64,000 bases of DNA, from NCBI RefSeq assembly GCF_041908905.1, contig NZ_JAYREK010000017.1, positions 1-64,000 of the forward strand, in the 5' to 3' direction. Under the pieces are notes generated by a model. The model was not told the origin of the DNA. It worked only from the letters and a program-made list of their open reading frames with translations, and did no database searches. Below, in pieces: positions 1 to 9,359 of this stretch; positions within the stretch are counted from its first letter, which is position 1; each line of letters opens with the position of its first letter. A program made the position numbers and the translations under genes. The DNA comes from Zoogloea sp041908905. GTDB taxonomy: Bacteria; Pseudomonadota; Gammaproteobacteria; Burkholderiales; Rhodocyclaceae.

Positions 1-125
1 ACGAGGAACAACAACGCGAGCGCAGCATCGCCGCGCTAAAACGCCGAGCAGCCACGCTCGGATTCCAGATCAACCCCATCGGGACCGCTGCATGAAAACC
101 GCCCTGGCTATTTTTGTTTCTTGAG
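1..125 (+). mobile_element. Probable right end of an insertion sequence
   Basis: An open frame enters from the window edge and stops at 93-95. Its last ~30 residues are basic and helical, ending GFQINPIGTAA, which resembles the C-terminal tail of an IS transposase; the family cannot be named from this fragment. About 30 bases after that stop, the homology of an oppositely oriented sensor gene begins abruptly (around 121-131). This is the spacing expected between a transposase stop and an IS terminus. The element end is therefore inferred from the break in the neighbouring gene. The inverted repeat cannot be confirmed because the other end lies outside the window. Confidence 0.45.
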
Positions 126-397
126 AGAAGCGGGCGCATGGCTTCGTTGCCGCTCAGCACGCCGGACGACAGGCCGCGGTGCTGCTGGAGCAGCTGGATC
201 ACCTTGAGCACGCGGGGCAGACGCTCACTGGCATCCAGCTCCTTCTCGGCATAGGCGATGCTCTCCCGCAACGACAGGGCCAGCTGGAACAGAAGCGCGC
301 CGACCACCAGCAGGGCGATCAGCCCGAGCAGGACAAACTTGACCGGGAAACGCAGCCGATTGAGCAGCAGGATCGCAGGGGCAAATAGTACTTTCAT
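126..397 (-). pseudogene. Truncated N-terminus of a membrane sensor (MCP or GGDEF type)
   Basis: From ATG 397, preceded by a GGAG site, a frame runs leftward with no stop to the window edge. Residues 1-12 are cytoplasmic, about 17-37 form a hydrophobic membrane segment (FVLLGLIALLVVGALLF), and a periplasmic helix follows with the motif QLLQQHRGLSSGVLSGN near residue 75. That helix motif is typical of four-helix ligand-binding sensors, including nitrate/nitrite-type sensors, in chemotaxis receptors and diguanylate cyclases. Familiar sequence ends near residue 90, where the presumed insertion sequence starts; beyond this the frame is IS DNA read backwards. The HAMP and output domains are absent, so this copy is probably non-functional. 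Its receptor class cannot be decided from the remaining part. Confidence 0.65.
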
Positions 398-527
398 GGG
401 ATCTCCGACAGGGGGGCTGCACCGAATGTGAAAAAGTTTTCAGCTTATCGACCGCCCTGCCGGTGAACTTGAGGGCTCCCCGCCACGATAAACCCGCAGC
501 GCTCGGCCCGCCCGGGACAGACGCCGC

Positions 528-1212
<685 letters not shown>

Positions 1213-1220
<8 letters not shown>

Positions 1221-2466
1221 AACGCAGGGCCTCCGCCGGGTTGAGCCGCGACGCGCGCCAGCTCGGATAAAGGGTCGCCACCAGCGTGAGCACGAAGGAG
1301 ACGCTGGAGATCGCGATCACGTCGGCCCACTGCAGCTCGGAGGGCAGGTCGGAGATGTAGTAAACATCCTTGGCCAGGAACTGGATGCCGAAGGCCCGCT
1401 CGATGGCCGGCACCACCACGTCGATGTTGAGGGCCAGCGAGACCCCGCCGAGCACCCCGAGCCCCAGTCCGATCAGGCCGATCAGCGCCCCCTGGATCAC
1501 GAAGATGGCCATGATCGAGCCCGGGCTCGCGCCCAGGGTGCGCAGGATCGCGATGTCGGCCTGCTTGTCCTGCACCGCCATCACCAGCGTGGACACGATG
1601 TTGAAGGCCGCCACCGCGACGATCAGCAGCAGGATGATGAACATCACGTTCTTCTCGATCTGGACGGCGCGGAAGAAGTTGGCGTGGCTCCTGGTCCAGT
1701 CGGAGATCAGGGTGTCGGCGTCCACATACTGCATCAGCTCGCGGGCCACCCGCGGCGCGGCGAAGAGGTCGTCGAGCTTGAGGCGCACGCCGGAGACGCG
1801 GTCTTCCATGCGGTAGAGCGCCTGGGCGTCCTGCAGGTGGATGAGCGCCAGGCTGGAGTCGTACTCGAACATCCCCACCTCGAAGATGCCCACCACCGTG
1901 AACTGCTTGAGCCGCGGCAGGATCGCCGCCGGCGTGACGAGGCCCTGGGGCGCGATCAGGGTCACCTTCTCGCCCGGGCCCACCCGTAGCGCCCGTGCCA
2001 GGTCGGCCCCCAGCACGATGCCGAAGGTGCCCGGCTGCAGATCGTCAAAGCGGCCAAAGCGCATGTGCTTGGCGAAGTCGGCCACCTTGTCCTCGGCATC
2101 CGGCAGCACGCCGCGGACCAGCGTGCCGCGCACGGTCTGGTCGAAGGACAGCATGCCCTGGGCCTGCACGAAGGGCGCCGCGGCGCGCACCTGCGGGTGT
2201 CTGGCCGCATCGTCGGCGACCCGCTGCCAGTTGGACAGCTCGCCGTCGAAGCCGGAGATCTGCACATGGGACGCGACGCCCAGGATGCGCGTGCGCAGCT
2301 CGGTCTGGAAGCCGTTCATCACCGACAGCACGACGATCAGCGCCGCCACGCCGAGGGCAATGCCCAGCATCGAGACCAGCGAAATGAAGGATATGAAGCG
2401 ATTGCGGCCCTGCGCCCTCCGCCTGGAGCGGGTGTAGCGCAGCCCGACGAGGAATTCGTAGGACAT
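1213..2466 (-). CDS. lolC: Lipoprotein-releasing ABC transporter permease LolC/LolE
   Basis: This is the inner-membrane subunit of the lipoprotein-releasing complex. The start is placed at ATG 2466 because the protein then begins MSYEFLVGLRYTRSRRR, the usual start of the family; a longer in-frame extension lacks homology-like character and runs through the upstream promoter region. The product has 417 residues. A first membrane segment lies at about 27-49, followed by a large periplasmic domain and three C-terminal membrane segments within the FtsX-like permease domain, ending in NPAEALRYE. Only one permease gene is present, as in bacteria where a single LolF-like or LolC/E subunit forms a homodimer, unless a second copy lies elsewhere. 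The start has no strong ribosome-binding site. Confidence 0.88.
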
Positions 2467-2681
2467 CAGCAATGAACCGTGAGCGCCCGGGAAGGCACGA
2501 GGCCGCATTGTGCCGGAGTTGGGCAGCGCTGGGTATCTCGCCCGCCGCGACGGCGGCACGGGTGTCAGCCCTGTCACGCCGACGCCATGACTCCGGGTGA
2601 CAACTTTGCAAATCATTGTCATGCTGCCACAAAACACTCCGGCCCCCGTGGCCGCCTCCTTCGTACGCGCCGAAAGCCCCC

Positions 2682-4166
2682 ATGACCCTCAGGTTACGCC
2701 TCGCCCTCGCCGTGGCCTTGCTGGCCGCGAGCCCCGTCACCCGCGCCCAGACCGCCACCGTCACCCACGCCAGCGCCCTGCGCGAACACCCGGACAACAG
2801 CGCCCGCAGCATCATGGAAGTGCACCGGCGGGCAAGCGTGCGCATCCTCGAAACCCGCCGCGACTGGATCAAGGTCGAAGCCGACGGCCTGCGCAGCGGC
2901 TGGCTCCCCGAGCGCGACCTGGACATCGGCGCCGGCGAGGCCTTTGTCGCCCTGCAGACGCCCCCGGCCCCGCCCGCCGCCATCGAGCTGCCCCGCGTGC
3001 AGCCGCGCAGCCAGCCGCGCGCCTCCCATCACGCGTTGCTGCTGCCCGTCGGCGGCAGCGCGGACAACGCCACCGACGCGAACGCCATCGCCCGCCTGAT
3101 GGGCGTACCCGACGCCAACATCCAGCAACCGCCCCCCGAGGGCCTCGCCACGCCCGACGGGCTGCGCGAGGCCCTGGCCCGCTTCGACGCCCGCGTCGGC
3201 CCGGGCGACCGGGCCTTCATCTACCTCGCCGGCCCGGGTGGCCCTTGCGCCGAGGGCGTGCTCACCGCCTCCCGCCAGACCTTCGGCGTCGACGAGCTGG
3301 CGCGCCACGCCGGTCTCCTCGCCCGCAAGGCCGGACGGCTGGTGGTGGTCACCGACATCGCCGCGGGCGGCGCGGGGGCCTGCCGCGGCGAGGCCCGACC
3401 GCGCTTCCCGGCCGGCCACAACATGCTGGTGATCCGCGCCGGCGGCAGGCACGAAGACGGCGCGAGCGGCATCGCCACCCGGGCACTGCGCGCCTGCCTC
3501 GACGGCAGCGCCCCGCTGGAGAGCCGCAGCGGACTGCCGGGCGGCGAGGACTGGCGCCGCTGCGCCCAGCAGCAACTCGACCCGCGCACCGGCGGGCGCC
3601 TGCAGCTGAGCCTCGCCGGCAACCCGGCCCTGGCGCCAGCCCCGGCACAGGCGCCGGTCGGCGGCGCCGTCCAGCCGGCCGACCTGCTCGAAGCCCTGCA
3701 CGCCCAGCGCAGCGAGGCGCGGCGGGTCAGCGCCACCCTCGCCAGCAGCATCGTGCCCGAGGGCGGGGCGCGTCGCCTCATCGTGACCGGCCCGGAGGGC
3801 GGCCACCTCTACGTGCTGGGCACCCACAACGGCGCGTTCACCCTGCTCCATCCGGGTGCCGCCTCCAGCGTCGAGCGCTTCGGCGGCCAGGCCACCGTCC
3901 CGCTGCCGCCGGGCCGGCTGCGCGTCCTCGCCCTCGTCACCGACGCGCCGCGCAACTTCCTGCGGGCCGGCTTCGGCGGCAACGGCACCTACGCCATCGC
4001 CCCCGCCGACGGACGCACCCTGCGCGACCTGCCGCTGGAGGTCATCGACGGCGACAACAGCCCCGCCTGCACCCGCAGCGAAACCCGCAACATGGGCCCG
4101 GAGCAGGCCCGGCGCTGCTCGACGGCCTTCGGCTCGGCCCTCGTCGACCTGCCGGCGGACCCCTGA
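2682..4166 (+). CDS. Secreted SH3 and caspase-like (inactive) protein
   Basis: The 494-residue protein has a signal peptide (1-22, ending TRA-Q), a bacterial SH3 domain (about 24-85, including WIKVEADGLRSGWLP), a linker, and a caspase/metacaspase-like fold (about 115-240). Its C-terminal domain (about 365-450) resembles DUF4384, a usual partner of bacterial caspases. In active family members the strand FIYLAG is followed by GHG, and a later strand ends in DxCHSG. Here these read FIYLAGPGG (179-187) and VVVTDIAAGGAG (221-232), so both the catalytic His and Cys are missing. It is probably a non-proteolytic periplasmic scaffold or binding protein. It is transcribed away from lolC. Fold assignment rests on motif spacing and domain company. 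Confidence 0.6.
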   Translation: MTLRLRLALAVALLAASPVTRAQTATVTHASALREHPDNSARSIMEVHRRASVRILETRRDWIKVEADGLRSGWLPERDLDIGAGEAFVALQTPPAPPAAIELPRVQPRSQPRASHHALLLPVGGSADNATDANAIARLMGVPDANIQQPPPEGLATPDGLREALARFDARVGPGDRAFIYLAGPGGPCAEGVLTASRQTFGVDELARHAGLLARKAGRLVVVTDIAAGGAGACRGEARPRFPAGHNMLVIRAGGRHEDGASGIATRALRACLDGSAPLESRSGLPGGEDWRRCAQQQLDPRTGGRLQLSLAGNPALAPAPAQAPVGGAVQPADLLEALHAQRSEARRVSATLASSIVPEGGARRLIVTGPEGGHLYVLGTHNGAFTLLHPGAASSVERFGGQATVPLPPGRLRVLALVTDAPRNFLRAGFGGNGTYAIAPADGRTLRDLPLEVIDGDNSPACTRSETRNMGPEQARRCSTAFGSALVDLPADP

Positions 4167-4254
4167 GCCGCAGCGGGGGGCGCCCCGTGATAGACTCGCG
4201 GCCGGTTTTTTGTTTGCCGATCCGGCACTTACCTGCCCTTCAGGTCGCCCGCCC

Positions 4255-5280
4255 ATGCAGTTTCACCTCGTCTTGCCCGGCCTCGGCTGGGCCGCCGGCC
4301 CGTCGGCCGCCCAGCCCGAGCTGCCCGCCCTCGCCGCCCTGCTCGGCCATGCGCAACACCGCTGGCTGCCGGCGACGGCCCCCGAACCCTGGCTCGCCGG
4401 GCGTTTCGGGCTGGCCTCCACCCGGCTCCCCTACGCCGCCCTGCGCCGCGCCGGCGAAGCCACGCCCTCCCGGGCCGACACCCACTGGCTGTGCGCCGAC
4501 CCGGTGCATCTGCGCTTCGCCCGCGAGCACCTGATCCTCACCGACGCCGGCACGCTCGCCGTCCGCCGCGACGAAGCCGACACCCTCATCGCCGGCCTCA
4601 ACGAGACCTTCGCCGACATCGGCCGCTTCGAGGCGCCGACGCCCGAGCGCTGGTACCTGGCCCTGGCCGACGAACCGCAGCCCTTCTTCCACCCCCTGGC
4701 CGACGTCAATGGCCGGCCGGTACAGCTCTTCATGCCGGAGGGCAACGACATCGCGCGCTGGGCCCGCCTCTCCAACGAGATCGAGGTGTGGCTCTACAAC
4801 CACCCGGTCAATGCCGCCCGCGAGGCCGCCGGCCAGCGCACCATCAACGGCGTATGGCTGTGGGGCGCCGGCCCCCAGGGCATGCCGCTCAAGGCCCCGG
4901 CCCCCCACGTCCAGGCCGACACGCCGGTGACCCGCGGCCTGGCCCACCAAGCCGGCGCCAGCCTGAGCCCGGCCGACCGCTTCCGCCCACCGGCCGGCGA
5001 CGGCTTCGCTCATGTGGACCACCTCCACCTGCCGGCCCTGCACCATGACGCCGACGCCTGGCGGGCCGCCCTCGAGCGCATCGAGCGCGACTGGTTCGCG
5101 CCGCTCCTCGCCGCCCTCAAGGCCAAGCGGATCCGCCGCCTGCTGATCAGCGCCCCCGGCGACAAGCACAGCCTCGAGATTTCGGTCGAAGCCGGCGGCT
5201 TCTGGAAGTTCTGGCGCAAGCCCAGGCCCCTCGCCGCCCTGCTCGCCACCGCCCCGCAAGCCCAAGCCCAGAATCCATGA
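4255..5280 (+). CDS. Conserved protein adjacent to recJ, phosphoglycerate mutase-like annotation
   Basis: A 341-residue cytoplasmic protein with no signal peptide or membrane segment. It begins MQFHLVLPGLGW and contains conserved-looking stretches: WYLALADEPQ, LSNEIEVWLYNHPVN and GVWLWGAGP. Proteins of this kind directly upstream of recJ are widespread in betaproteobacteria and are often labelled as regulators or phosphoglycerate-mutase-like, but no mutase active-site motif is evident. The stop overlaps the recJ start as ATGA, so the two are co-translated, suggesting a role connected with RecJ or simply co-transcription. ATG 4255 is chosen because the sequence upstream belongs to the spacer after the caspase-like gene. 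Function unknown. Confidence 0.75.
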   Translation: MQFHLVLPGLGWAAGPSAAQPELPALAALLGHAQHRWLPATAPEPWLAGRFGLASTRLPYAALRRAGEATPSRADTHWLCADPVHLRFAREHLILTDAGTLAVRRDEADTLIAGLNETFADIGRFEAPTPERWYLALADEPQPFFHPLADVNGRPVQLFMPEGNDIARWARLSNEIEVWLYNHPVNAAREAAGQRTINGVWLWGAGPQGMPLKAPAPHVQADTPVTRGLAHQAGASLSPADRFRPPAGDGFAHVDHLHLPALHHDADAWRAALERIERDWFAPLLAALKAKRIRRLLISAPGDKHSLEISVEAGGFWKFWRKPRPLAALLATAPQAQAQNP

Positions 5281-6968
5281 CCCGCATCCTGCCCCGCCCG
5301 GCGCCTGCCCGCGCCGTGACCCGCCTGATCGAGGCCGGCACCCACCCGCTCCTCGCCCGCATCTACGCCGCCCGCGGCATCGAGAGCCGCGACGAGCTCG
5401 ACTACAGCCTCAAGTCGCTGCTCCCGCCGGCCCGCCTGAAGGGCGTCGAGGACGCCGCCCGCCTGCTCGCCGACGCCATCGAGGCCGGCGCGCGGATGGT
5501 CATCGTCGCCGACTACGACTGCGACGGCGCCACCGCCTGCGCGGTGGGCATCCGCGCGCTGCGGGCCTTCGGTGCGGAGGTCGGCTACCTCGTGCCCAAC
5601 CGCTTCGAATACGGCTACGGCCTCACCCCGGCCATCGTCGAGCTGGCCATGGGCCTCGAACCCGAGGTGCTGATCACCGTCGACAACGGCATCGCCAGCG
5701 TCGAGGGCGTCGCCGCCGCGCGGGACCACGGCATCGCCACCGTCATCACCGACCACCACCTGCCCGGCGACGACCTGCCCGAGGCCGACGTGATCGTGAA
5801 CCCCAACCAGCCCGGCTGCGACTTCCCGAGCAAGGCGCTGGCGGGCGTCGGCGTGATGTTCTACACCATGCTCGCCCTGCGCGCCGAGCTGCGCGAGCGC
5901 GGCGCCTTCGCGGGCAAGGCCGAACCCAACCTGGCCGAGCTGCTCGACCTGGTGGCGCTGGGCACCGTCGCCGACGTGGTCAGGCTCGACCACAACAACC
6001 GCATCCTGGTCGCCCAGGGCCTCCAGCGGATGCGCGCCGACCGTATGCAGCCGGGCATCCGCGCCCTGTTCGCGGCGGCCGGCCGCGACGCCAGCCGGGC
6101 CACCACCTTCGACATGGGCTTCGCCCTCGGCCCGCGCCTCAACGCCGCCGGCCGCCTGGCCGACATGTCGCTGGGCATCGAGTGCCTGATCACCGACGAC
6201 ATGGGCCGCGCTCTCAACATCGCCCAGGAGCTCGACAGCCTCAACCGCGAACGCCGCGCCATCGAGGCCGACATGCAGCAGGAGGCCATGGCCGGGCTCG
6301 AGCACCTCGACCCGGGCAGCCGCGCCAGCCTGACCCTCTTCGAGCCCGAGTGGCACCAGGGCGTGATCGGCATCCTGGCCGGCCGGATCAAGGAGAAGTT
6401 CCACCGCCCGACCATCGCCTTCGCCCGGGGCAACGACGGCGAGATCAAGGGCTCGGGGCGCTCCATCCCCGGCCTGCACCTGCGCGACGCGCTGGATCTG
6501 GTCACCAAGCAGGCGCCGGACCTCATCCTGCGCTTCGGCGGCCACGCGATGGCCGCCGGCCTGACGATCCGCGAGCACGACCTGCCCCGCTTCGAGGCGC
6601 TCTTCGAGGAGGTGGTGCGGAACCTGATCGACCCGGCCGACCTCACCCGCCGCCTCGAGACCGACGGCGCCCTCGAGGACAGCCTCTACAACCTCGAGAC
6701 CGCCCGCCTGCTGGAGCGCGAAATCTGGGGCCAGGGCTTCGCCCCGCCGGTGTTCGACGACGTGTTCCGGGTCGAGAACCAGCGCATCCTCAAGGAAAAG
6801 CACCTCAAGCTGCAGCTGCGCAAGGGCAACACCCGCATCGACGCGATCCAGTTCAACAACGCCGAACCCGCCGCCCAGAACATCCACGCGGCCTTCCGGC
6901 TGGCGGTGAATGAATACAACGGGGTCGCCGGCGTCCAGCTGATGCTGGAGCACTTCGAGGCCGCCTGA
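5277..6968 (+). CDS. recJ: Single-stranded-DNA-specific 5'-3' exonuclease RecJ
   Basis: RecJ degrades single-stranded DNA 5' to 3' in RecF-pathway recombination, mismatch repair and base-excision repair. The 563-residue protein has DHH-family motifs in order: DYDCDGATA (79-87, metal-binding aspartates), TVDNG (about 134-138), TDHH (158-161), and the DHHA1 motif GGHAMAAG (about 422-429), followed by the C-terminal OB-fold region. Length is normal. It overlaps the upstream conserved gene by four bases and is followed within 20 bases by a strong Rho-independent terminator. Confidence 0.96.
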   Translation: MTRILPRPAPARAVTRLIEAGTHPLLARIYAARGIESRDELDYSLKSLLPPARLKGVEDAARLLADAIEAGARMVIVADYDCDGATACAVGIRALRAFGAEVGYLVPNRFEYGYGLTPAIVELAMGLEPEVLITVDNGIASVEGVAAARDHGIATVITDHHLPGDDLPEADVIVNPNQPGCDFPSKALAGVGVMFYTMLALRAELRERGAFAGKAEPNLAELLDLVALGTVADVVRLDHNNRILVAQGLQRMRADRMQPGIRALFAAAGRDASRATTFDMGFALGPRLNAAGRLADMSLGIECLITDDMGRALNIAQELDSLNRERRAIEADMQQEAMAGLEHLDPGSRASLTLFEPEWHQGVIGILAGRIKEKFHRPTIAFARGNDGEIKGSGRSIPGLHLRDALDLVTKQAPDLILRFGGHAMAAGLTIREHDLPRFEALFEEVVRNLIDPADLTRRLETDGALEDSLYNLETARLLEREIWGQGFAPPVFDDVFRVENQRILKEKHLKLQLRKGNTRIDAIQFNNAEPAAQNIHAAFRLAVNEYNGVAGVQLMLEHFEAA

Positions 6969-6988
6969 CGCCCCTCGGCGACCGGCGC

Positions 6989-7016
6989 AAAAAAACCCGC
7001 TCGCGCGGGTTTTTTT
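6989..7016 (+). terminator. Rho-independent terminator after recJ, probably bidirectional
   Basis: An A7 run is followed by the stem CCCGC, loop TCGC and stem GCGGG, then T7. Because A and T runs flank the hairpin symmetrically, it can terminate recJ from the left and the RRM gene arriving from the right. Confidence 0.88.
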
Positions 7017-7093
7017 ATTCGGCGCCCCCTCGACAGGGCTGATGCGGCCAACCGGGGGAAGCGTGGCGGCCGCCAGGACAGCCGCAGGCCGGG

Positions 7094-7477
7094 TCAGTAA
7101 CGACCACCGCCGCCAAAACCACCGCCACTGCCGGGACCGCGCCGGCCGGCACCACCGCTGCCACCGAAGCCACCCGAACCACCACCCGGGCCGCGGCGAC
7201 CGCCACCACCAAAGCCACCGCTGCGGGGCTCCGGCGGGCGGGCTTCGTTAACCGTGAGGTTGCGGCCGTCCATGTTCTTGCCGTTGAGCGCGGCGATGGC
7301 CGCCTGCGCCTCCTGCTCCGACCCCATCTCGACGAAGCCGAACCCCTTCGAACGGTTGGTCTCGCGATCCATGATCACCTGCGCCGACAGCACGGCGCCG
7401 AAGCCGGCGAACATCTCTTCAAGGCGGCTCTTGTCCACGCTGTAGGCAAGGTTGCCCACATAAAGCTTAGTACCCAA
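7094..7477 (-). CDS. Glycine-rich RNA-binding protein (RRM)
   Basis: A 127-residue protein with one RNA recognition motif: RNP2 is KLYVGNLA (4-11) and RNP1 is KGFGFVEM (44-51). A glycine/arginine-rich tail of ~40 residues rich in GGFGGGG repeats follows. This is the architecture of the bacterial cold-inducible RNA-binding proteins (Rbp family of cyanobacteria and proteobacteria), thought to act as RNA chaperones. It is monocistronic, convergent with recJ, and shares the terminator at 6989-7016. The tail, rich in low-complexity Gly, may promote RNA-dependent self-association; that is inference. Confidence 0.92.
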   Translation of the reverse strand: MGTKLYVGNLAYSVDKSRLEEMFAGFGAVLSAQVIMDRETNRSKGFGFVEMGSEQEAQAAIAALNGKNMDGRNLTVNEARPPEPRSGGFGGGGRRGPGGGSGGFGGSGGAGRRGPGSGGGFGGGGRY

Positions 7478-7611
7478 TTGACGCGCTCCATTTGTGAAAG
7501 GCGGCCAGGAAGAGGTCCGCTAAACCACACAATAGCAAGGCATTTCGGCAACGTCGAATGTTTTTGCCCGTTTTGACAAGGCCCGGGGCGGCGGCTCCGG
7601 CTGCCCCCGGC

Positions 7612-7884
7612 TCAGGCCGCCAGCCAGCTCGCGCCGCCGGCCACCAGGATCAGCGCCGGGATCACCACGAAATACATGCGCATCGCGGCGCGCAGGCGCG
7701 AGCCCTGGCCGACGAGCCCCATGTAGTGGCGGATCACCAGCAGCCCCTTGACCGCCACGATGAGCGCCACCAGCAGGGCGGTGGCGGGCGCCGGCCAGCC
7801 CTCCTCGCCGAGCCAGGCGCTGCCCAGGGTCAGCGTCACCAGCGCCAGCCACACCAGGGTGATGCGTTGTTCCCGTGTCCTCAT
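7612..7884 (-). CDS. norF: NorF-like small membrane protein (cytochrome oxidase subunit IV family)
   Basis: A 90-residue protein with three hydrophobic segments (about 9-25, 34-52 and 71-88) and the motif KGLLVIRHYMGL in the middle, typical of the prokaryotic COX IV/NorF family. NorF helps activate or mature nitric oxide reductase. It lies 14 bases downstream of the norE-like gene on the same strand, so they form a two-gene operon. The catalytic norCB genes are not in the window. The name depends on the norE pairing; an aa3-oxidase-associated subunit is the alternative. Confidence 0.7.
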   Translation of the reverse strand: MRTREQRITLVWLALVTLTLGSAWLGEEGWPAPATALLVALIVAVKGLLVIRHYMGLVGQGSRLRAAMRMYFVVIPALILVAGGASWLAA

Positions 7885-7898
7885 GGTCTGGCCCTCCC

Positions 7899-8516
7899 TC
7901 AGCGCAACACGTAGAGCAGCGGAAAGATCACGATCCAGGCTAGGTCGGTGGCGTGCCAGTACAGCGTGGCCGCCTCGAGGCCCTCGTGGTCGTCGGCGCT
8001 GTAGGCACCGAAGGCATTGCGCAGGATGACCCAGATCAGGCCCAGGCAGCCCCACACCACGTGCACCAGGTGATTGAAGGTGAGGTAGTAGTACATGGCC
8101 ACGAAGCTGTTGCCGGTGCCGACGACGCCATGCTCGACGTTCCAGTTGAACTCCCAGGCCTTGATGCCCAGAAAGGCGAGGCCGCCGATGAGGGTGAGGA
8201 TCAGCCAGTTGCCGGCACGGCGCCGGTCGTTGCGCTGGATCGCCAGCAGGGCCCGCACGGCACAGTAGCCGCTGGTCAGCATCACCACGGTGTTGGCCAC
8301 GCCGCAGGCGGTGTACAGCATCGCCGGCCCGCGCTGGAAGTCTTCCGGGTGGCTGTGCTTGAACCAGGCGTAGGCAAGGAACATCAGCGCGAACTCGGTG
8401 AGCTCGCACAGGATGCCCACCCAGATGCCCCGGTTGCCGGGCACCTGGCCCTCGAGCTCCGTCGATGGCGGCCCCATCGACCCGATCGCGCCCATCGGCT
8501 TCATTGCCAGCTCCAT
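7899..8516 (-). CDS. norE: NorE-like cytochrome c oxidase subunit III family protein
   Basis: A 205-residue, five-helix membrane protein of the CoxC family. It contains WVGILCELTEFALMF near the N-terminus, HSHPEDF, a KAWEFNW segment, NHLVHVVWG and a C-terminal YWHATDLAWIVIFPLLY, as in NorE of nitric oxide reductase clusters; it is shorter than aerobic oxidase subunit III. The start ATG 8516 has a good AGGAG site. The promoter region contains a perfect FNR/DNR-type palindrome (8619-8632), which supports expression under denitrifying or nitrosative conditions. It forms an operon with the norF-like gene. Confidence 0.82.
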   Translation of the reverse strand: MELAMKPMGAIGSMGPPSTELEGQVPGNRGIWVGILCELTEFALMFLAYAWFKHSHPEDFQRGPAMLYTACGVANTVVMLTSGYCAVRALLAIQRNDRRRAGNWLILTLIGGLAFLGIKAWEFNWNVEHGVVGTGNSFVAMYYYLTFNHLVHVVWGCLGLIWVILRNAFGAYSADDHEGLEAATLYWHATDLAWIVIFPLLYVLR

Positions 8517-8618
8517 CGTGCCTGCTCCTGTAGGGGGGTGTCCGCGGAGGATGCGGACCACCCATCACATACCCTACCGCTTTATCGGAACACGCTGGGC
8601 GGCAAATTTTTCCGTCGT

Positions 8619-8632
8619 TTGACGGTTGTCAA
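8619..8632 (-). promoter_or_regulatory. FNR/DNR/NNR-type operator upstream of norEF
   Basis: TTGACGGTTGTCAA is a perfect 5-4-5 palindrome matching the Crp/Fnr superfamily consensus TTGAY-N4-RTCAA. Its TTGAC/GTCAA halves are the version often seen for NO-responsive DNR/NnrR regulators. The centre lies about 109 bases before the norE start codon, so activation from about -41.5 would leave a short leader of roughly 70 bases. Confidence 0.75.
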
Positions 8633-8671
8633 GGAGCGCGTTTTTGCCCGGCGGGGCGCCCCGCCGGAAGG

Positions 8672-9259
8672 TCACTTCTTGGCGTGGGGGTTCAGGAAGC
8701 CCCGCATCCAGCGGGTGAGGCGCGGCATCACGACCCAGGTCATGGTCATCACGATCAGCGCGGTGAGCAGGGCCGTGCGCGGCAGGAAGGGCAGCCCCTG
8801 AAGGTAGGGCAGCACGAAATACAGGAAGAAGGACACCGTGGGGAAGATGCCCAGCCAGGTCACCAGCGCCATCCGGGCGCGGGGCGGATGCATCGACGCC
8901 GGCACCACCGCCGGCGCGAACCAGGCCTCGAGGCCCGACAGGCTGCGGTACTCGGGCTCGGCCTCGGCCACCTCGCGCATGCGGGCATGGATCGCCGAGC
9001 GGGCCGGGCAGGCGTCCCAGGCCGCCAGGTCGGCCTCGGAGGCAAAGTTGACCACCACCTGATAGTCGCCACCCGGCGCCTCGGGGGGCAGCAGGTCGGC
9101 CGCCAGGAAGCCCTTGCTGGCCCGCATCTGGCCGAACATCTCGCGGACGAGCGCCTCGTAGGCGGCCTCCTGGCCCGGCCGGGCGCGCCGGCGGGCGATG
9201 CGGGTCACGTGGCCGGGCATGGCCGGCGCCGAAGCGGCGATGGGTTTGCTGGGTTCCAT
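8672..9259 (-). CDS. ABM-domain protein with C-terminal membrane anchor
   Basis: A protein of about 195 residues. Residues ~15-110 look like an antibiotic-biosynthesis-monooxygenase (ABM) ferredoxin-like domain (VTRIARRRARPGQEAAYEAL, then DYQVVVNFASEADLAAW). The C-terminal ~70 residues hold two membrane helices (LVTWLGIFPTVSFFLYFVLP and LLTALIVMTMTWVVMP). This ABM plus two-helix arrangement is a known family of uncharacterised membrane proteins. No catalytic role can be inferred. ATG 9259 is preferred over longer alternatives, but no clear ribosome-binding site is visible, and the downstream ATG in MPGHVTRIARR is possible. Confidence 0.7.
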   Translation of the reverse strand: MEPSKPIAASAPAMPGHVTRIARRRARPGQEAAYEALVREMFGQMRASKGFLAADLLPPEAPGGDYQVVVNFASEADLAAWDACPARSAIHARMREVAEAEPEYRSLSGLEAWFAPAVVPASMHPPRARMALVTWLGIFPTVSFFLYFVLPYLQGLPFLPRTALLTALIVMTMTWVVMPRLTRWMRGFLNPHAKK

Positions 9260-9359
9260 TTTTGGGGCGATCAAAAGGGGGTACGGGGTTGTACGAAGGG
9301 AGGGTTCCGCCCGGAGCCGGGGGCCCGCCGACAAGGCCGGCAGCCCCCCGGTGCAGGGC

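Noticed and set aside
5010..6953. Very long open frame antisense to recJ
   Set aside because: It mirrors recJ codon bias in high-G+C DNA and shows no family motifs; recJ on the other strand has full DHH motifs.
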